Shown here one piece after another: positions 17,560 to 26,590 of a DNA stretch of 64,000 bases. The notes below the pieces were generated by a model. That model was not told the origin of the DNA, did not search any database, and was given only the letters and a program-made list of their open reading frames with translations. Source of the stretch: Clostridiaceae bacterium (GTDB lineage: Bacteria > Bacillota > Clostridia > Lachnospirales > Lachnospiraceae); the NCBI GenBank assembly GCA_009911065.1, contig QXWR01000025.1, forward strand, positions 17,942-81,941. Reading direction: 5' to 3'. Position numbers and translations under genes: made by a program. Within the stretch, counting starts at the first letter, position 1. Every line of letters starts with the position of its first letter.

Positions 17560-17783
17560 GGTTTTCTTCGGTTAATACGTCCATCCTCCACAAAACAAAC
17601 ATTTCATTGAATGACTTTGTTTTATGAACCATAAATTGTAACCAAAAATCCAGAAATTTTCTCAAATAAATGTAGCGATCATGCCAGTAATTTGATACAA
17701 TAGAAAGGAAATCAGGAAATTGCTGTAAAAGGTTTTTTTCAGATACTTGAATTTTGAAAAGGATCGAAAGGGTGTTGGAAAAA

Positions 17784-20681
17784 ATGGAAAACATAAGATT
17801 TAAAAAATGGCCAGTGTTTCTTTTGATTTTTACGCTTGCAGCAGGTATTTTAGGCATATGGATTCCAGGCGCTGCCTATGGAAAAGGAAGCCGGACAGTA
17901 AAGGTGGCTTTCTTCCCCATGAATGGATACCATGAAAAGGATGCCGACGGAAGGCTGACTGGAATGGATGTGGAATACCTGGATGAATTATGCAGGTTTA
18001 CTGACTGGGATATTGAATATGTGGAATGTGAAAGCTGGGATGAAGCCTTACAGCTTGTGGCCGAGAAAAAAGCCGATCTGGTGGGAAGCGCCCAATATTC
18101 CGCAGCACGGGCCTCCAAATATCAGTATGCCGATCTGTCCAGCGGCTACACTTTTGGCATCATTGCCACCAATGGGGACAGTTCTCTGGCCTATGAAGAT
18201 TTTGAAGCCATGAAAGGTATTACGTTTGGCATGGTGAAAACTTATGTGCGCAAACATGAATTTCTCAACTATTTATCCGACAACGGACTTATGTTTCCGA
18301 AAATTAAAGAATACGACTCCACTGCCCAGCTTCAGGAGGCGTTGGACAGCGGCCAGATTGACGCCATGGTTCACACTTTTATGGAAATCAAAGAAGGCCA
18401 GCGCTTAATCGGACGTTTTGCCCCAAGACCCTTTTATTACATTACTTATCCCGGCAATGAAGATGTAATGCGGGAATTAAACCATGCCATTGCTGATTTG
18501 AAAATGGCCAGTCCAGATCTGGAAACCCGTCTGATCAACTCCTTTTACCAAAGCAGGCTGGACAAAACCATTGTGTTTACCACAGAAGAAAAGCAGTATA
18601 TTTCACAGGCAAACCAAGTGAAAGTCGGTTATCTGGACGGCTATTATCCATTTCTCTACAGTGAAGACGACGATTGTAAAGGACTCACCCGTGAACTTTT
18701 GGAAGGAGCCGCTTCTGTGACCGGAGTGACTCTCTCCTGGCATAAATTTGACAATTCCCATAAAGCCTATGAAGCCCTGAAAAACGGTTCCATTGATATT
18801 ATGTCTTACAGCACCTTTACAGAAGAAGAGTTGTATGACCATCAACTAATCAAAATGAGAGACTATGCACAGGTCCCCATGGTGCTGATTATGAAAAAAA
18901 CGAAAGACTTAAGCTCCATGGATTCCATCGCTTCCGTTTCCTACCTGTCTCCAGAAGTAGGAAATGTGGTAGATTTACACTCCACAACCCTGATTCCCTG
19001 CAGCACACAGCTGGAGAGCATTGAGATGGTAAACAGCGGAAAGGCAGACGCCGCCCTGTGCGACGGTTATTTGGCTGAATATCTGTTAAGTTCCAAAATC
19101 CGTTACTATGAGCTGGAAATCAAAAATGTTTTAAGCGGGCAGCACGGTCTGTCCATGGCCATACGGGCAGATGAGCCTTTGCTTGCAGGTATTTTAAACA
19201 AAACCCTCCTTTCCATTGATGCTAGAGCAATCAATGATTATATGCTGGAACGGAATGTTTACTCTCTGGCCACCATGAGTCATTTTTTGCAAAGTTATAG
19301 TGACATCATCATTGCTGTCCTGATTTTGATTATCATAGCCATTATTCTTGTGACGATACATATTGTGAAAGACAGCCGAAAGATTCAAAAACTCATGTAC
19401 AAAGATCCGGAACTAAATATTGGCAACTTAAATTATTTTATTTATCATGGAGAACAGCTGCTCGCTGACCGTCCAAAACAACAATATAGCGTTGCCTGCC
19501 TGAACATAGCTCAATTTCAGAACTATGTGGCAATTTATGGATGGCACAATGGACAAAAACTTTTAATAACAGTGGCAGATGCCTTGTCTCATACCATTAA
19601 AGATAAAAATGAAATCTGTGCCAGAGCGGACGGGGACCATTTTGTTCTTCTTCTGTCTGAGGAGAATGGGTCTATCCCAGAACGTTTAGAACAGATCGAA
19701 TCCTTTATAAAAGAACAGGTTTCTTATAAAATGGAAAATCGCATCGAACTTCAAACCGGAGTTTATTATATTCCATCTGGAAGCCATGACCTGCGGGGAG
19801 CTTTCATCTGTGCCAACCAGGCCATTGAATTTGCCTGGGACAACGGAGAAAATCACATCATGGTCTATGATACTTCCCTGGAAAAAACCATTATTGAACG
19901 ACATGAAAAAGAAAAACTTTTGGACTCAGTAAGCATTGAAGATAATTTTGTCCCTTACTATCAGGCCAAGATTGATGTTCTTACCGAAAAGATCGTAGGC
20001 GCCGAAGCATTGGTACGTTTTATTGACCCTACTGCCCAGGGAGCAGTCGTATCACCAGGATTTTTTGTTCCCTATTATGAGCAGACTGGCCGAATCGCGG
20101 AAATTGACTTTTTCATTTTAAAATGTGTCTGTAAAATGCTACGCAGGCGAATGGACCAAAATGAACCAGTTGTGACAATCTCCTGTAACTTTTCCAGGAT
20201 GCATTTTACAAAGCCTGGTTTTGTTCAACGCTTTGAAAAAGTTTTGGAAAAATACCAGATTCCCAAAGAACTGATTGAGGTTGAAATAACCGAAACTTTG
20301 GTTATGGAGGAAATGGAAGCCAAGACTGCAGCGCAGACCTTGGAAGATCTCCATGCAAGAGGCATCCGGCTCTCCATTGATGACTTTGGCTCCGGATATT
20401 CCTCTTTAGGCGTTATTGAAAAAATACCTGCTTCTGTCATAAAGTTAGACCGTTCCTTCCTTTTGAATCAGGAAGACCGAAACCGACAGGTGAAAATAAT
20501 GAAAAGTATTGTGGAGTTAGCCTACAATCTAGGCGCACAGATCGTATGCGAAGGGGTGGAGACTGAGCGGGATGTGGAGCTTATGCGAGAAATAGGCGCC
20601 CGTGTAGCCCAGGGCTACCATTACGCCAAACCAGTTCCTGAAAAGGAATTTGAGGAAAAGTTAAAGAATATCGGAGAATAA
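17784..20681 (+). CDS. Double periplasmic-binding domain / degenerate GGDEF / EAL signalling protein
   Basis: 965 residues. A signal/anchor segment (about 10-30) leads to two tandem SBP_bac_3-like sensor domains outside the membrane (about 38-265 and 275-485). A membrane helix (about 505-530, IIIAVLILIIIAIILVTI) follows, then a GGDEF-like domain with ADGDHF in place of GGDEF, and a C-terminal EAL domain. The EAL domain keeps the catalytic set: EALVRF, NFSRMHF, ITETLVMEE, DDFGSGYSSLG, IKLDRSF and EGVET. It should therefore hydrolyse cyclic di-GMP in response to extracellular ligands (amino acid-like, by family), with the GGDEF domain possibly only regulatory. ATG 17784 was preferred (GAAAGGG upstream); in-frame GTG and TTG codons lie just before. 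It is monocistronic. Confidence 0.9.
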   Translation: MENIRFKKWPVFLLIFTLAAGILGIWIPGAAYGKGSRTVKVAFFPMNGYHEKDADGRLTGMDVEYLDELCRFTDWDIEYVECESWDEALQLVAEKKADLVGSAQYSAARASKYQYADLSSGYTFGIIATNGDSSLAYEDFEAMKGITFGMVKTYVRKHEFLNYLSDNGLMFPKIKEYDSTAQLQEALDSGQIDAMVHTFMEIKEGQRLIGRFAPRPFYYITYPGNEDVMRELNHAIADLKMASPDLETRLINSFYQSRLDKTIVFTTEEKQYISQANQVKVGYLDGYYPFLYSEDDDCKGLTRELLEGAASVTGVTLSWHKFDNSHKAYEALKNGSIDIMSYSTFTEEELYDHQLIKMRDYAQVPMVLIMKKTKDLSSMDSIASVSYLSPEVGNVVDLHSTTLIPCSTQLESIEMVNSGKADAALCDGYLAEYLLSSKIRYYELEIKNVLSGQHGLSMAIRADEPLLAGILNKTLLSIDARAINDYMLERNVYSLATMSHFLQSYSDIIIAVLILIIIAIILVTIHIVKDSRKIQKLMYKDPELNIGNLNYFIYHGEQLLADRPKQQYSVACLNIAQFQNYVAIYGWHNGQKLLITVADALSHTIKDKNEICARADGDHFVLLLSEENGSIPERLEQIESFIKEQVSYKMENRIELQTGVYYIPSGSHDLRGAFICANQAIEFAWDNGENHIMVYDTSLEKTIIERHEKEKLLDSVSIEDNFVPYYQAKIDVLTEKIVGAEALVRFIDPTAQGAVVSPGFFVPYYEQTGRIAEIDFFILKCVCKMLRRRMDQNEPVVTISCNFSRMHFTKPGFVQRFEKVLEKYQIPKELIEVEITETLVMEEMEAKTAAQTLEDLHARGIRLSIDDFGSGYSSLGVIEKIPASVIKLDRSFLLNQEDRNRQVKIMKSIVELAYNLGAQIVCEGVETERDVELMREIGARVAQGYHYAKPVPEKEFEEKLKNIGE

Positions 20682-20693
20682 AGGATAATAAAT

Positions 20694-20753
20694 CAGCTTC
20701 AGAAAAAGAAGATCTTTTGACACTTTCTTCTTTCTCTGAAGCTGTACTTTTTC
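20694..20753. terminator. Long terminator hairpin between the EAL gene and the DUF3798 operon
   Basis: A 19-bp imperfect stem (20694-20712 with 20726-20744, one A/C mismatch) is followed by TACTTTTT on the plus strand. It lies between converging transcripts and probably ends both; the minus-strand side has only ATTTATT. Confidence 0.8.
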
Positions 20754-20781
20754 AGGTTTTCCGTTTCAAAATTGGATTCTA

Positions 20782-22245
20782 TTAAGCGTTCGCCTTTTTG
20801 TTTTCTTTCTTCCCACCAGGAGCTTTCTTCCACGCATGCATCGCCAAAGCCAATGCAATAACGCCGTAAGACACAAACACCCGGAAGTATTCACCAATTA
20901 CAGGATCTCCAAACAATTCTTTACCTGCCAAAGGCGACACAATAAACAACGTGTGGAACAACACAATTCCTAACAAAGCCTGCTTGTTGGTCGCCTTTTG
21001 TACAGAAGCTCCCCCAACTAAAAGAGCCGCGATAGCAAACTGTCCTACCTGAGTATGTGCTCCGTAGGTGGAAATGGTTCCCACATTCTGCAAAAAGATC
21101 AGCTGCCCCCAGCTGGCCAGTACCGTGGAAAAGATCATGGCAATAATACGAATCCGGTCTACATTAATACCAGCTGCATTTGCAACAGTACGGCTCTGTC
21201 CCACAGTCCTCATATCCTGTCCCAAACGGGTTTTCATCAAAATATTGTTAAAGCAGCAAAGCGCTCCAATGCAAAGATAAGTCAGAACCGGAAGCCGCAC
21301 CACAAGCAGCACTTTGTAAATGGAAGGCACATAGGTAAGTCCATAAACCACTGCTGCCAGAATCACATTGACCGTGGCTTTTGTTGGATTAAATGTGCTT
21401 GCCAAAGCTTCCTCTTTGTCCTTTTTCATCTTCAACTTCCATTTGACAAAACCAAACAGCTGCCACAGCGCCATTCCAAGGCACCACAGCTCCACAGCTG
21501 ACAGAAGCAAAAGACGGTCAGTTGACAAAAATCTCTCTACTGGTCCGATAAAGGTCAATCCATAGATTACAACTGCCGCAGCTGCCTTTGCCCCCACAGA
21601 TTTCCACTCCACACCCTGTTTTTTGGCCAGTTTAAAAGCAGTGGAACCTGCCAGTATAATGAGAAACAGATAAAATCCAATCTCAACAATGGTCAGCATA
21701 GGCACAGTATCCAGCGCATATTTCACAGTATCTTTTAAGTCAATGGTATTCTTGACGCCTACTCCTGTGGGAATCATCAAAGTGGGATTGTTCATCTTAA
21801 TGACACCGCCAAAGATAAACAAAAACACCAGCTGATAAATACCATCAGCAAAATACCCCAGCACCAGGCCGCCGATCATCTCATTGCCCTTCATATAGTT
21901 AAACAGCTTTCCCACCAGGAAACCGAAAAATACGGCAAACGGGGTGGCTAAAGCAGCTGTAAACAAAAATCCGGAAATGCCGGTAAAGCCCCAGTAAGTG
22001 GTTAAAAAGATAGCCAGCTGCGCTGCCATGGCACCGATTACAATACCAAAATTCAATCCCATTCCTGCAATAACCGGAATGATCAGGGAAAGGACAATAA
22101 AGGAATTACGGGCTATACGGGTAAACAGCTCCGACACTACAAACGTCAGCGGCTGCTTGGAAAAATACGTTGCCGCAATACACAGAATCACAAACAGAAA
22201 TACCACCATGTTCTGTACCAGAAAATCGGTTGTTTTCTTATTCAC
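20782..22245 (-). CDS. ABC transporter permease (branched-chain amino acid/sugar-nucleoside type)
   Basis: 487 residues with about ten membrane segments. The core has the BPD_transp_2 fold: LNFGIVIGAMAAQ, MKGNEMIGGLVLGYFADG and a C-terminal GQDMRTVGQSRTVANAAGI loop that contacts the ATPase. A charged loop near 270-290 (KMKKDKEEALAST) is larger than usual. It is the last gene of the uptake operon and overlaps the other permease gene by 8 bases (22238-22245). It should form a heterodimeric inner-membrane channel with that protein. The substrate is unknown. Confidence 0.88.
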   Translation of the reverse strand: MNKKTTDFLVQNMVVFLFVILCIAATYFSKQPLTFVVSELFTRIARNSFIVLSLIIPVIAGMGLNFGIVIGAMAAQLAIFLTTYWGFTGISGFLFTAALATPFAVFFGFLVGKLFNYMKGNEMIGGLVLGYFADGIYQLVFLFIFGGVIKMNNPTLMIPTGVGVKNTIDLKDTVKYALDTVPMLTIVEIGFYLFLIILAGSTAFKLAKKQGVEWKSVGAKAAAAVVIYGLTFIGPVERFLSTDRLLLLSAVELWCLGMALWQLFGFVKWKLKMKKDKEEALASTFNPTKATVNVILAAVVYGLTYVPSIYKVLLVVRLPVLTYLCIGALCCFNNILMKTRLGQDMRTVGQSRTVANAAGINVDRIRIIAMIFSTVLASWGQLIFLQNVGTISTYGAHTQVGQFAIAALLVGGASVQKATNKQALLGIVLFHTLFIVSPLAGKELFGDPVIGEYFRVFVSYGVIALALAMHAWKKAPGGKKENKKANA

Positions 22246-23329
22246 GTCCGCTTCCTCCTTTCACCTGGCTGAGTGCGTAGATAATAATGCCATTAGAGAT
22301 AATCAAACGTGCCACTTCCGACAGGTTGCTCTCCGGGATAAACTGGTTTGCCACAGGAAGTCCCAGGGCCAAGATTCCCTGAAACAGGAATGTACCAATG
22401 AGGACATGGGGAATCCTTGCCCGCTTGGGACTGGCTCCGCCGATCAATACTGCAGCTACAGAAGTAAAGCCCATCATCATAGGTCCATTGTAAAGCTGCA
22501 TAAATCCAAATCCCTGGGCATATACCAAAATACCCACTGCTGCCAGCACCGTTGACAGAGTTGTTCCAATCAACCGCATTTTATTCACATTAATACCAGC
22601 AGCTTTGGCAAACATGGGATTGGCTCCCGCTGCACTCATGGCAATTCCGGTTTTGGACCGCATAAACAACCACACCAGAAAACACATTAAAAAGAAAAAC
22701 AGCAAAAGCCCTGTAGGAATGGTCAGGCTTCCAATATTAAAAGCCAGGGTATTGTTCATAACATTACTGAAGGAGGAGGCCAGGGAAATTGTATTTCGAA
22801 GACCTTTTCCCGCGTTGGGCCAGATAAGCTCACCGTCCGTAAAGGGCAGCAGCATCCACCACATATTCATAAAAGCGATAATGGAAAATCCTACATAAGT
22901 GGTTACGGTCATCTCGGAACCTTTTACCCGGTTCAAAAGCAATCCGTACAAATATCCAATGCCTGTGGCAAGAACCACACCAATGAGAATAGCAAGCAAA
23001 ATCGCCACCCACATGGCAAACAAAGGATGAATGGCCACCAGAGAAGGCATCTGGGCAATGTGCAGCTGAATTACAATCAAACCTCCCAGCAAACCACCTA
23101 CAATTCCCATGGAAATACCAAAATTCAGTCCAATGCCGCACTGCACTGCCGGAACCATGGCAAGAGCCAGGATTCCAAACATACCCCATCGTCTTAAACA
23201 GTCGCTTAAAAGCTGCATCAAATTCATCTGAAACACGCCGGCTGCTCCTACCAGGAACAGAAAGAATGTTACAATAATAATTCGTGGCAGGCCAAATTTG
23301 GCCACCAGTGATTTTAAGGGATTACTCAT
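22238..23329 (-). CDS. ABC transporter permease (partner)
   Basis: 363 residues with about nine membrane segments. It shares with its neighbour the pattern LNFGISMGIVGG, VKGSEMTVTTYVGF and the ATPase-coupling loop GIAMSAAGANPMFAKAAGI. The start at 23329 was chosen because AGGAGGACAGGAG lies directly upstream and it overlaps the ATPase stop codon by 8 bases; a longer frame to 23389 lies wholly inside the ATPase gene. It is the third of four genes in the operon. Confidence 0.9.
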   Translation of the reverse strand: MSNPLKSLVAKFGLPRIIIVTFFLFLVGAAGVFQMNLMQLLSDCLRRWGMFGILALAMVPAVQCGIGLNFGISMGIVGGLLGGLIVIQLHIAQMPSLVAIHPLFAMWVAILLAILIGVVLATGIGYLYGLLLNRVKGSEMTVTTYVGFSIIAFMNMWWMLLPFTDGELIWPNAGKGLRNTISLASSFSNVMNNTLAFNIGSLTIPTGLLLFFFLMCFLVWLFMRSKTGIAMSAAGANPMFAKAAGINVNKMRLIGTTLSTVLAAVGILVYAQGFGFMQLYNGPMMMGFTSVAAVLIGGASPKRARIPHVLIGTFLFQGILALGLPVANQFIPESNLSEVARLIISNGIIIYALSQVKGGSGRE

Positions 23330-24935
23330 TCTCCTGTCCTCCTTTCCATGCGCCGGACATGGCAAGTCCGAAATCTGCATCTGAATCATCCGGTTTTAAA
23401 ATACATGCCAGCTTTCCGTCAGAGATAATAGCAATCCGGTCTGACACAGAACGCAGCTCCATCAGCTCAGACGACACAATTACAACCGTCATTCCCAACT
23501 CTCGGTTCAGCTTTGCCAGATATTCCAGCACCAGTTTTTTTGCTCCAATATCAATTCCCCGGGTAGGTTCTGACACAAACAAAATATCCGGTTCCAGGGT
23601 AAGCGCTCTGGCCAGACAAACTTTCTGCTGATTCCCACCAGAAAGAGCGCCAGCAGGCTGACGGATTCCAGTACAGCGAATGTCCAGAGTCTTTACCATC
23701 TCCTCAGCATGGGAGTGAGCTGCCGCGGCGTCATAAAGCTTCATCCAGCCAGTTTTTTTCAAAAACTTGCCGTTGGTCTGCATCGCGGAAAAGATAATAT
23801 TTTGTTCAATGCTTTCATCCAGCAAAAGTCCGACTCCCCGCCGGTCTTCTGACACAAAGGCAACCTTGTGCTCCAAAGCGTCCCCCAGTTTATCCAGATT
23901 TAAAGCCTCTCCATTGATCTTTACTTCCCCGCTGGCTTTGTAAAGACCGATGATTCCATTGGGAATCCCCAGTTTTCCCTGTCCGGCCAAACCGCCGATT
24001 CCCAAAATCTCTCCTTTGCGGATGTCCAGGTTAATCCCATTGACCTTTTCACCTGGCATATCTACTCTATAATTTCTTAAACTTACGGCGATTTCGTCAT
24101 CGCGAATGGAGCGGGTGTCAGGAATGCCGTCATCCACCAGCTTTTCCACCTTCCGTCCAATCATAAGCTCTGCAATCTCTACCACATTTGTCTCTTTAAT
24201 CTCTTTTCTGGCCACAAATTCCCCATCACGCAAAATGGTCATAGAATCTGCCACAGCCATCACCTCATCCAAACGATGAGTAATGAAAATAATCGCGATT
24301 CCCTGAGCGGAAATCACCCGCATCGCCTCTAAAAGACGTTCTGCTTCCGACTCGGTCAACACCGCTGTCGGCTCGTCAAGCACCAGCAGCCGGATTCCTG
24401 TCTTGTCCAGCTCCCTTGCAATCTCAATAAACTGCATATAGCCTACCGGAAGTCCGGCAACCCTAATATATTCGTCAATCTGCAATCCAATCGTTTTGAG
24501 AGCCTTTTTTGCATCTCTCCGCATGGCCTTAAAATCTAAAGACTCCATTGACCGTCCAAACAGACGGCTCACCAGATTCGGCGTGCTGATCTCACGCCCT
24601 ACTTTAATATTTTCTGTCACTGTAAATCCAGGAATCAGCATAAATTCCTGATGCACCATTCCAATTCCCAGCTCCATGGCTTTTAATGGAGTATCAATCT
24701 GTACCGGTTCTCCGTTTACCTCTACCGTTCCTTCAAATCCGCCGGTATTGTGGATGACCGGCATTCCAAAAAGAATATTCATCAGCGTAGACTTTCCTGC
24801 GCCGTTCTCTCCCATCAGAGCATGAATCTCACCGGGACGGATGTGGAGCTTTACGCCCTTTAATACCCGGTTTCCATAATATTCTTTGGCGATATTGTCC
24901 ATCTTCAGAACATAGGTTTCATTTGCTTTTTCCAA
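23322..24935 (-). CDS. Double-domain ABC transporter ATPase (sugar/nucleoside type)
   Basis: 537 residues with two nucleotide-binding domains. The first has Walker A GENGAGKST near 43-51, DEPTAVL and THRLDEV, but its signature motif reads PVGYMQFIEIARELD instead of LSGGQ. The second has a normal signature LSGGNQQKVCLARAL and SEPTRGID but a degenerate Walker A (GLAGQGKLGI). One site of each type is thus non-canonical, as in RbsA/MglA-like proteins, although the first signature is unusually diverged. The start is TTG 24935: AGAGG lies 8 bases upstream and no ATG is available before residue 12. It energises the two downstream permeases. Confidence 0.92.
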   Translation of the reverse strand: MEKANETYVLKMDNIAKEYYGNRVLKGVKLHIRPGEIHALMGENGAGKSTLMNILFGMPVIHNTGGFEGTVEVNGEPVQIDTPLKAMELGIGMVHQEFMLIPGFTVTENIKVGREISTPNLVSRLFGRSMESLDFKAMRRDAKKALKTIGLQIDEYIRVAGLPVGYMQFIEIARELDKTGIRLLVLDEPTAVLTESEAERLLEAMRVISAQGIAIIFITHRLDEVMAVADSMTILRDGEFVARKEIKETNVVEIAELMIGRKVEKLVDDGIPDTRSIRDDEIAVSLRNYRVDMPGEKVNGINLDIRKGEILGIGGLAGQGKLGIPNGIIGLYKASGEVKINGEALNLDKLGDALEHKVAFVSEDRRGVGLLLDESIEQNIIFSAMQTNGKFLKKTGWMKLYDAAAAHSHAEEMVKTLDIRCTGIRQPAGALSGGNQQKVCLARALTLEPDILFVSEPTRGIDIGAKKLVLEYLAKLNRELGMTVVIVSSELMELRSVSDRIAIISDGKLACILKPDDSDADFGLAMSGAWKGGQENE

Positions 24936-24984
24936 GTCACCAACCTCTTTCTACATTATCTCTGACATTCCCGAATAGCAGAAA

Positions 24985-25026
24985 GTTCTGCCAACTGATG
25001 TCTCACTAAGACCCCGTTGGCAGAAC
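24985..25026 (-). promoter_or_regulatory. Intercistronic hairpin between substrate-binding protein and ATPase genes
   Basis: GTTCTGCCAAC at 24985-24995 is perfectly inverted at 25016-25026, and the loop contains a further GTCT/AGAC pairing. No T-tract follows, so it is unlikely to be a full terminator. In binding-protein operons such a hairpin typically protects the upstream mRNA or causes partial termination, raising binding-protein output over the membrane components. Confidence 0.7.
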
Positions 25027-25112
25027 CCCCAGATACCATCATATTATTAGCTGCCGTACAGATACACCTGAACGCAACCCTTCATCCATTAGTCCGGTCG
25101 TGGGACACTTGT

Positions 25113-26354
25113 TTACTCAAAAGTAACGAAATCAGACATTACCAGGAAGTGATTTTCTTTCGCATTGCCCTCATCATCCACATAGTAATCCAGAGTCATC
25201 TTTGCGCCAGGAGTAAACTCTTCTGCACAAGTCTGAATGGTCTCGCGAAGAATGGTCTCATCCAGAACTCCGCTTGTCTGGCCTTCCAGCACCTTCTTGG
25301 CATACTCAACGCCAGCGCTGATAAACAGCATGTTACAGGGAACTCCCCAGGTAGATACACGTCCGCCCATGTTGGCTTCTGTAACCTTTGCCTGCAGCTG
25401 CTCCATCATATAGTTCACGTCAGCTTCATGGCCTGCCATGTCAATGTTTAAGGCAGCCGGGAAAGCATGGAAGGGAGACGGACAGCACTGTAAGCTGTAA
25501 ATAGCGCCATTCTCAAATACGGAACGGATCAGCGGCTCCTGCATACCGCAGTTGGTTGTAAAGAACACGGTGTCTTTGCCGTATTTCTCGATCTGACGCG
25601 GCACATCTTCCAGAATGAACTGCTGAGCGCCGGTGATACCAGAATCGCCGGTTGGGTCCGGAGCAGTAACATCTACCAGCTCAATTCCGTTCTCAGCACA
25701 GTAAGTCTTCAGATTCTCGTGACGTGCAACGATCAGAGCATAGCTCATATGACGGGGGAAAGAATAGTGAATCATGGTCTTTGCGCCCTGAGCCTTTGCC
25801 TGCGGCGGAATCACAATACCACATCCTGGCTCATCTACCTGAAGAACAATGTCAGCCTTCGGGTTGATAACGCCTGGGTCCTCACCGGGAGTACCTACAA
25901 TAAAGATCATGTCCGGACGGGTCTCACGCACTTTGTCAATGGCTGCTGCAGTACCAGGAATGGCCTGACACCAGATAATTGCCTTCACATCCGGATCGGA
26001 AGCCATAGCCACCGTGTTGGAAATTACAGTCTCGGTCTCGGTTGTAAAGTTATCCGGATAAGTGGAAGTAACGATCATATCTCCGTACTTCTCTTTCATC
26101 TTATTGGCCTGGGTAATCTCCTCATCGCCCTGAGAAGCAGTACCTGTGATAATGCCGATCTTAAAATTCTCTGCCGGCGTTAAAGCCTCGGTCTCATCAG
26201 AAGCACCCTCTGCTGCAGTGGTAGCATCAGCCTCTGCACCAGTGGTAGCTGCAGTTGTAGCTGCGGTAGTAGGCGCAGTCTCAGCCCCACGGCATCCTGC
26301 CAGTGAAAAGGCCATGACAGCTGCCAGTGACAAACTAATTAGTCTCTTTTTCAT
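25113..26354 (-). CDS. DUF3798-family substrate-binding lipoprotein
   Basis: 413 residues. A lipoprotein signal with lipobox SLAGC (Cys21) is followed by a Thr/Ala-rich linker (22-60). The mature domain has a periplasmic-binding fold: FKIGIITGTASQGDEE, a DPDVKAIIWCQAIPGTAAAI segment and MIHYSFPRHMSYALIVARHE. The family is common in Clostridia next to this kind of transporter. It would capture solute outside the membrane and deliver it to the two permeases. It is the first gene of the operon, with ribosome binding site AAAGGAGG. The ligand is not known for the family. Confidence 0.9.
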   Translation of the reverse strand: MKKRLISLSLAAVMAFSLAGCRGAETAPTTAATTAATTGAEADATTAAEGASDETEALTPAENFKIGIITGTASQGDEEITQANKMKEKYGDMIVTSTYPDNFTTETETVISNTVAMASDPDVKAIIWCQAIPGTAAAIDKVRETRPDMIFIVGTPGEDPGVINPKADIVLQVDEPGCGIVIPPQAKAQGAKTMIHYSFPRHMSYALIVARHENLKTYCAENGIELVDVTAPDPTGDSGITGAQQFILEDVPRQIEKYGKDTVFFTTNCGMQEPLIRSVFENGAIYSLQCCPSPFHAFPAALNIDMAGHEADVNYMMEQLQAKVTEANMGGRVSTWGVPCNMLFISAGVEYAKKVLEGQTSGVLDETILRETIQTCAEEFTPGAKMTLDYYVDDEGNAKENHFLVMSDFVTFE

Positions 26355-26420
26355 TACTTGTCTCCTCCTTTTTGTTGTTAAAACCCCTTTAAACGGCTTT
26401 CAGCCAAATAAAGTGTTTCG

Positions 26421-26450
26421 ATTATACCATATATGCACGTCATTTGTCCA
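26421..26450 (-). promoter_or_regulatory. Promoter of the DUF3798 uptake operon
   Basis: On the minus strand: TGGACA, 18 bases, TATAAT with an extended -10 (TGGTATAAT). It lies 66 bases before the lipoprotein start. A small GGCT/AGCC hairpin lies in the leader. Confidence 0.75.
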
Positions 26451-26510
26451 GCTACATTTGTGTATCTGTGACGGATTTTTATGGGAACTTCCCAAAATTG
26501 CCCGGACAGC

Positions 26511-26579
26511 AAAAAATCCGGCCGGATTTTTGACCTGCAAACAAGCAGGATTCTCATAATTCTGGTCGGATTTTTTGCC
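26511..26579 (-). terminator. Terminator of the TPM/zinc-ribbon/SPFH operon
   Basis: On the minus strand a composite hairpin starts 12 bases after the TPM gene stop. A segment AAAAAATCCGACC can pair with GGCCGGATTTTTT around an inner CCTGC/GCAGG stem-loop, and the distal arm is itself a 20-base palindrome ending in TTTTTT. Confidence 0.7.
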
Positions 26580-26590
26580 GTTGAATTTTA

